The notes below the pieces were generated by a model. The model was not told the DNA's origin. It saw nothing but the letters and a program-made list of their open reading frames with translations, and ran no database searches. A DNA stretch of 24,259 nucleotides, from assembly GCA_039715165.1 (NCBI GenBank), contig JBDLHX010000031.1:1-24259 (forward strand), given 5' to 3'. Each line of letters opens with the position of its first letter. Within the stretch, counting starts at the first letter, position 1. The position numbers and the translations under genes are program-made. Positions 21,762 to 24,259 of the stretch are shown piece after piece. Source of the stretch: JAHEEL01 sp039715165. GTDB taxonomy: Bacteria > Actinomycetota > Acidimicrobiia > Spongiisociales > UBA5794.

Positions 21762-22906
21762 CCGACTTCCTCCTTCACGCTGGGCACCGGAATCGCGGCC
21801 TTCCGGACATCAACTTCCCGGATCGTCGCGGCCTCTTGTGTGATGTCGATCCCGACGGGGCACCAGGCGATGCAGCGACCGCATCCAACACAGCCGATCG
21901 AACCGAATTGGTCCTGCCAGGACGCGAGTTTGTGCGTCATCCACTGGCGATAACGGGCCCCGGACGACGAGCGCACCGGACCACCGTGGATGTAGGAGAA
22001 GTCGAGGGTGAAGCACGAGTCCCATGTTCTGACCCGCTCGGCGCTCGACCCGTCGAGAGCCTGGCGGTCCTCAACGGTGGAGCAGAAGCACGTCGGGCAG
22101 ACCATCGTGCAGTTCGTGCACGAAAGGCACCGCTCGCCGATCTCTTCCCAATACGGGTTCGCGACGTTCGCGTAGAGCAGGTCCTTCAGGTCCTTCGTGT
22201 CCAGCGTCCGACCCATGTGGTCGGCGGCGTGCATGACGAGCCTGCGGGACGCGACGAGTTCCTCGTCGCGTGCGGGCCGCTCTTCGAGCGCGCCGAGCAC
22301 GTCGACCCCTTCGTCCGACCCGGCTTCGGCGAGGAAGTAGTGGTGGTCACCACTGACGACCTCGGTCAGCGCGATGTCGAACCCTTCGGTGACGTCGGGG
22401 CCGGTGCCGAGTGACGCGCAGAAGCACGTCGCCGCCGGTTCGGTGCAGTTCACTGCGACGGTGAACGAGCGTTCCCGACGCTCCGTGTAGACGCCGTCGG
22501 CAACGGGCAGGTACACGTCGTCCTGGATTCGCATCGCTGCGACTTCGCAAGGCCGGGCGCCGAAGAAAGCGTACTTTGGCGGCTCCTCCGGTTCGACCGT
22601 CTCGAAGCCGGTCTCCGTGCGGAGACCCTTCCAGAAGACCGACCCCGGGGGCGTCAGGTATTTCTTGAACGACTGCGGCCCGACGACGTAACCGAACAGG
22701 GCGTCGTCGCCCCGCTCCTCGAGCCGGTAGCTACCGGCCTCCTGCTTGTCACGCAAGCCGACCGGAAGGTCACCCGTCGAGGTGATCGTGTCGTACATGA
22801 TGGTTTGACCGCGAACCGTCGGACCGACGACTTCGTAGCCTCGGTCGTTGAGTTCGCTGATGAGGGCGTCGACGCCCGCACGTTCGAAGACGATGGGATC
22901 GTTCAC
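21758..22906 (-). CDS. hydB: Hydrogenase iron-sulfur subunit (HydB-like, two [4Fe-4S] clusters)
   Basis: The 382-residue protein is related to the beta subunit of sulfhydrogenase and to anaerobic sulfite reductase subunit A. Two ferredoxin-like cysteine motifs are clear: CLSCTNCTMVCP and CVGCGRCIAWCPVG. Further cysteines lie in ARPCEVAAM and AATCFCAS. It forms the electron wire between HydG and a partner or the hydrogenase dimer. The gene starts with GTG at 22906, preceded by GGAG. A TAGCCT (-10 type) lies about 27 bases upstream on the same strand, so the operon promoter is probably in the 141-bp gap shared with the PAC2 gene. Confidence 0.93.
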   Translation of the reverse strand: MNDPIVFERAGVDALISELNDRGYEVVGPTVRGQTIMYDTITSTGDLPVGLRDKQEAGSYRLEERGDDALFGYVVGPQSFKKYLTPPGSVFWKGLRTETGFETVEPEEPPKYAFFGARPCEVAAMRIQDDVYLPVADGVYTERRERSFTVAVNCTEPAATCFCASLGTGPDVTEGFDIALTEVVSGDHHYFLAEAGSDEGVDVLGALEERPARDEELVASRRLVMHAADHMGRTLDTKDLKDLLYANVANPYWEEIGERCLSCTNCTMVCPTCFCSTVEDRQALDGSSAERVRTWDSCFTLDFSYIHGGPVRSSSGARYRQWMTHKLASWQDQFGSIGCVGCGRCIAWCPVGIDITQEAATIREVDVRKAAIPVPSVKEEVG

Positions 22907-23047
22907 TGCTCCATCCTGAGAGGCTTCGTGACAGGCTACGAACGGCCCACCGGGGGGCCTAGGGTCGGAGGTCGGTCGTCAGGGGCCATTCGGCCCTATC
23001 GCGGATCTCGATGGGCGCTACGGCACCTGCCCGATAGCCTTCCGGTT
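22907..23047. promoter_or_regulatory. Divergent promoter region, hydrogenase operon and PAC2 gene
   Basis: Leftward, TAGCCT (complement of 22933-22938) could be the -10 box for hydB with a leader of about 20 nt. Rightward, TAGCCT at 23035-23040 ends seven bases before the PAC2 GTG, a leaderless arrangement. No -35 boxes are obvious. A small GGGCC/GGCCC hairpin lies between. No clear regulator site is seen. Confidence 0.4.
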
Positions 23048-23887
23048 GTGGATCCGGTACGACTCCTCCGCAAGCCCTCCCTCCGCCGCCCCAGCGCGGT
23101 GCTCGCCTTCGAGGGATGGAACGACGCCTGCGACGCCGCCTCCGGCGCGCTCCGCCACCTGTTGAACCTCCGGGGCATCGACAACCCGTTCGCCATCATC
23201 GACCCTGAGGAGTTCTTCGACTTCCAGGAGCACCGTCCATCCGTGTCGGTGCTCGATGGCTCTGTCGAGTCGATGACGTGGCCGGACACGCGTTTCTACG
23301 CGATCGAACGGCCCGACCACGACACCGATTTGGTCGTCGTCATCGGGGACGAACCCACGTTCCGCTGGAAGACCTTCGCACGGACCGTCGCCGCTGTTCT
23401 CTCGGACTGCGGCGTCGAATCGGCGACGATGCTCGGCGCCTACATCGGTTCCGTCACGCACTCCACGCCGGTTCCACTGTCGGGTGTAGCTACCGACCCC
23501 GACTACTTGAACGGGACCGACCTGTCGCCGACCGACTACGAAGGTCCCACCGGGATCGTTGCCGTCCTCGGCGAAGCGTGCAAGGAAGTCGGAATCCCCG
23601 CTGCGAGTGTCTGGGCGGCGACGCCGCACTACCTCGCCGCGAACCCGAACCCGATGGCGATGCGGGCGCTGTTGCGTAAGGCCGGCCAGATCGCCGGTTT
23701 CGAAGGCGACAGCGACGACCTGCGCCGCCTCGAGGCGACGTTCATCCTCCAAGTCAATGAGGCTGTCGCCGAGTCTGACGACCTCTCCGAGTACGTGCGT
23801 GAGGTCACGGAGGAAGGCCGGAAGATGGACCCCGACCGCACGGGTGAACTCGTCGACGAGATCGAGCAGTTCCTCAAAGACGTCTGA
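23048..23887 (+). CDS. PAC2 family protein (proteasome-assembly-chaperone-like)
   Basis: The 279-residue protein has the PAC2 pattern. AVLAFEGWNDACDAAS lies near the N-terminus, the DFQEHRPSV region follows, then GAYIGSVTHSTPVPLSGVATD, and the core ends around SVWAATPHYLA. A charged helical tail closes it. The family is widespread in actinobacteria and named after eukaryotic proteasome assembly chaperones; the bacterial role is not settled. I chose the GTG at 23048 because TAGCCT sits seven bases upstream and the conserved part begins 17 residues later; the frame is open back to 22805 but runs over the hydrogenase gene start. Confidence 0.88.
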   Translation: MDPVRLLRKPSLRRPSAVLAFEGWNDACDAASGALRHLLNLRGIDNPFAIIDPEEFFDFQEHRPSVSVLDGSVESMTWPDTRFYAIERPDHDTDLVVVIGDEPTFRWKTFARTVAAVLSDCGVESATMLGAYIGSVTHSTPVPLSGVATDPDYLNGTDLSPTDYEGPTGIVAVLGEACKEVGIPAASVWAATPHYLAANPNPMAMRALLRKAGQIAGFEGDSDDLRRLEATFILQVNEAVAESDDLSEYVREVTEEGRKMDPDRTGELVDEIEQFLKDV

Positions 23888-23901
23888 GCCCCTCAAACCA
23901 T

Positions 23902-23960
23902 GTCCCCCCGCCGGAACGGTGGGGGGACGCGTTCGAGTTCTGCTCGAACGCAGGGGGGAG
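23902..23960 (+). repeat. Dispersed palindromic element (copy 3)
   Basis: GTCCCCCC (23902-23909), spacer GCCGGAACGGT, GGGGGGAC (23921-23928), GCG, a TTCGAG/CTCGAA hairpin (23932-23937 with 23943-23948), CGC, and AGGGGGGAG (23952-23960). It matches the dnaX and 12118 copies in arms and order. Confidence 0.8.
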
Positions 23961-24020
23961 CGGTCCACGTGAGCGTGGAACGCTGATGGATCGGCGGCTC
24001 GCGCCGCTCGAGCGTTCACC

Positions 24021-24080
24021 GTCCCCCCTGCGAGTTCGCTTCGCTAACTCGCGTCCCCCGTCCTTCGCCTCAATCCACGG
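24021..24080 (-). repeat. Dispersed palindromic element (copy 4, inverted) with GCCTCAATCCACGG end
   Basis: Read leftward: a GGGGGAC arm (24053-24059), then GCGAGTT/AACTCGC (24046-24052 with 24030-24036) and AGGGGGGAC (24021-24029). The first GTCCCCCC arm is replaced by CCGTGGATTGAGGC (24067-24080), the module also found at 11883 and 12067. It lies head-to-head with copy 3. Confidence 0.7.
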
Positions 24081-24172
24081 TTTCTCGTCGATGTCCGGAC
24101 TGGATGCATTGGTATGACAGCGTTCCCGCGGGTGCGGCTCCTCACGAAATGGGTGAGCGCGTGAGCGGCACT

Positions 24173-24259
24173 CTTTCGCTTTCTCCCCCGCCGGAACGGT
24201 GGGGGAGATGGCCGGTAGGTCGTTAGGGGGACGGTGCAGGTTTGGGGGAACTCGATGTG
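24173..24259 (+). repeat. Long dispersed repeat (copy B)
   Basis: It reads CTTTC, a CTCCCCC/GGGGGAG hairpin with the same GCCGGAACGG loop as copy 3, GGGGGAGATGG, GCCGGTAGG, CGGTGCAGGTTTGGGGG and GATGTG. The inverted counterpart is 12222-12303. The loop sharing with copy 3 shows that the two repeat types exchange modules. Confidence 0.75.

Larger units (their letters stand above)
23888..24259. other. Gene-free stretch with palindromic repeats at window end
   Basis: No credible gene is seen. It holds a forward element (23902-23960), an inverted partner (24021-24080) and the start of a long repeat (24173-24259). Between 24081 and 24172 I see only a short CTCAC/GTGAG inverted repeat. The window ends inside the long repeat or just after it. 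Confidence 0.7.

Noticed and set aside
17917..22906. Membrane-bound (group 4) or uptake (group 1) hydrogenase
   Set aside because: There are no membrane subunits and no Tat signal on the small subunit; the HydB/HydG-like partners fit the soluble NAD(P)-linked type.
24114..24164. Short ORF of 16 codons between repeats
   Set aside because: No ribosome binding site or -10 box at leaderless distance, and no recognisable sequence.

Overview
The window is high-GC bacterial DNA with tightly packed, mostly overlapping genes and strong Shine-Dalgarno sites inside operons. Several monocistronic genes carry an actinobacterial-type TANNNT -10 box only 7-9 nt before the start codon, which suggests leaderless mRNAs. 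Gene content (dnaX next to ybaB-recR, PAC2 protein, DrrA/NodI-type exporter, group 3b-type [NiFe] hydrogenase) fits a deep-branching Actinobacteriota lineage, perhaps Acidimicrobiia-like. That placement is inference; no rRNA or other marker is present.

Layout. 1-1445: the tail of a membrane protein and an EamA permease ending at an intrinsic terminator. 1470-4825: ybaB-recR transcribed leftward, back to back with dnaX and a HAD-type nucleotidase transcribed rightward. 4912-10152: a phosphonate/phosphite-type ABC importer (phnD, phnC and two phnE genes, the first with an unusual membrane extension) followed by a dGTPase-like HD hydrolase. 10166-11828: a secreted M23 peptidase (leftward) and a small membrane protein (rightward) preceded by a possible leaderless mini-ORF. 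11829-12439: about 600 bp of gene-free DNA filled with palindromic repeats. 12440-12847: a coiled-coil tail-anchored protein. 12941-15440: an ABC-2 exporter (one ATPase, two permeases). 15507-17909: copper chaperone and Cu(I) P-type ATPase. 17917-22906 (leftward): a complete four-subunit cytoplasmic [NiFe] hydrogenase operon, with a stand-alone cyclic-nucleotide-binding-fold protein inside it and a maturation protease at its end. 23048-23887: a PAC2 protein. 23888-24259: a second repeat-packed gene-free stretch.

How the genes work together. The hydrogenase genes overlap or abut (HydB, cNMP protein, HydG, small subunit, large subunit, protease), predicting a soluble NAD(P)-linked H2 enzyme plus its own endopeptidase. 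The phn genes form one translationally coupled importer, but no C-P lyase or phosphite dehydrogenase is visible, so the substrate is open. The copper genes form a two-gene efflux/chaperone unit with a dyad over its promoter.

The most unusual feature is a family of modular palindromic elements built from GTCCCCCC/GGGGGGAC arms, a GCG...CGC hairpin and a third AGGGGGGAC strand. Copies lie in both gene-free stretches, often as head-to-head pairs. One complete copy lies in frame inside dnaX, in the linker between the clamp-loader core and the C-terminal tau region. A fragment may also form the C-terminus of the hydrogenase protease. No transposase or RAYT gene for this family is in the window.
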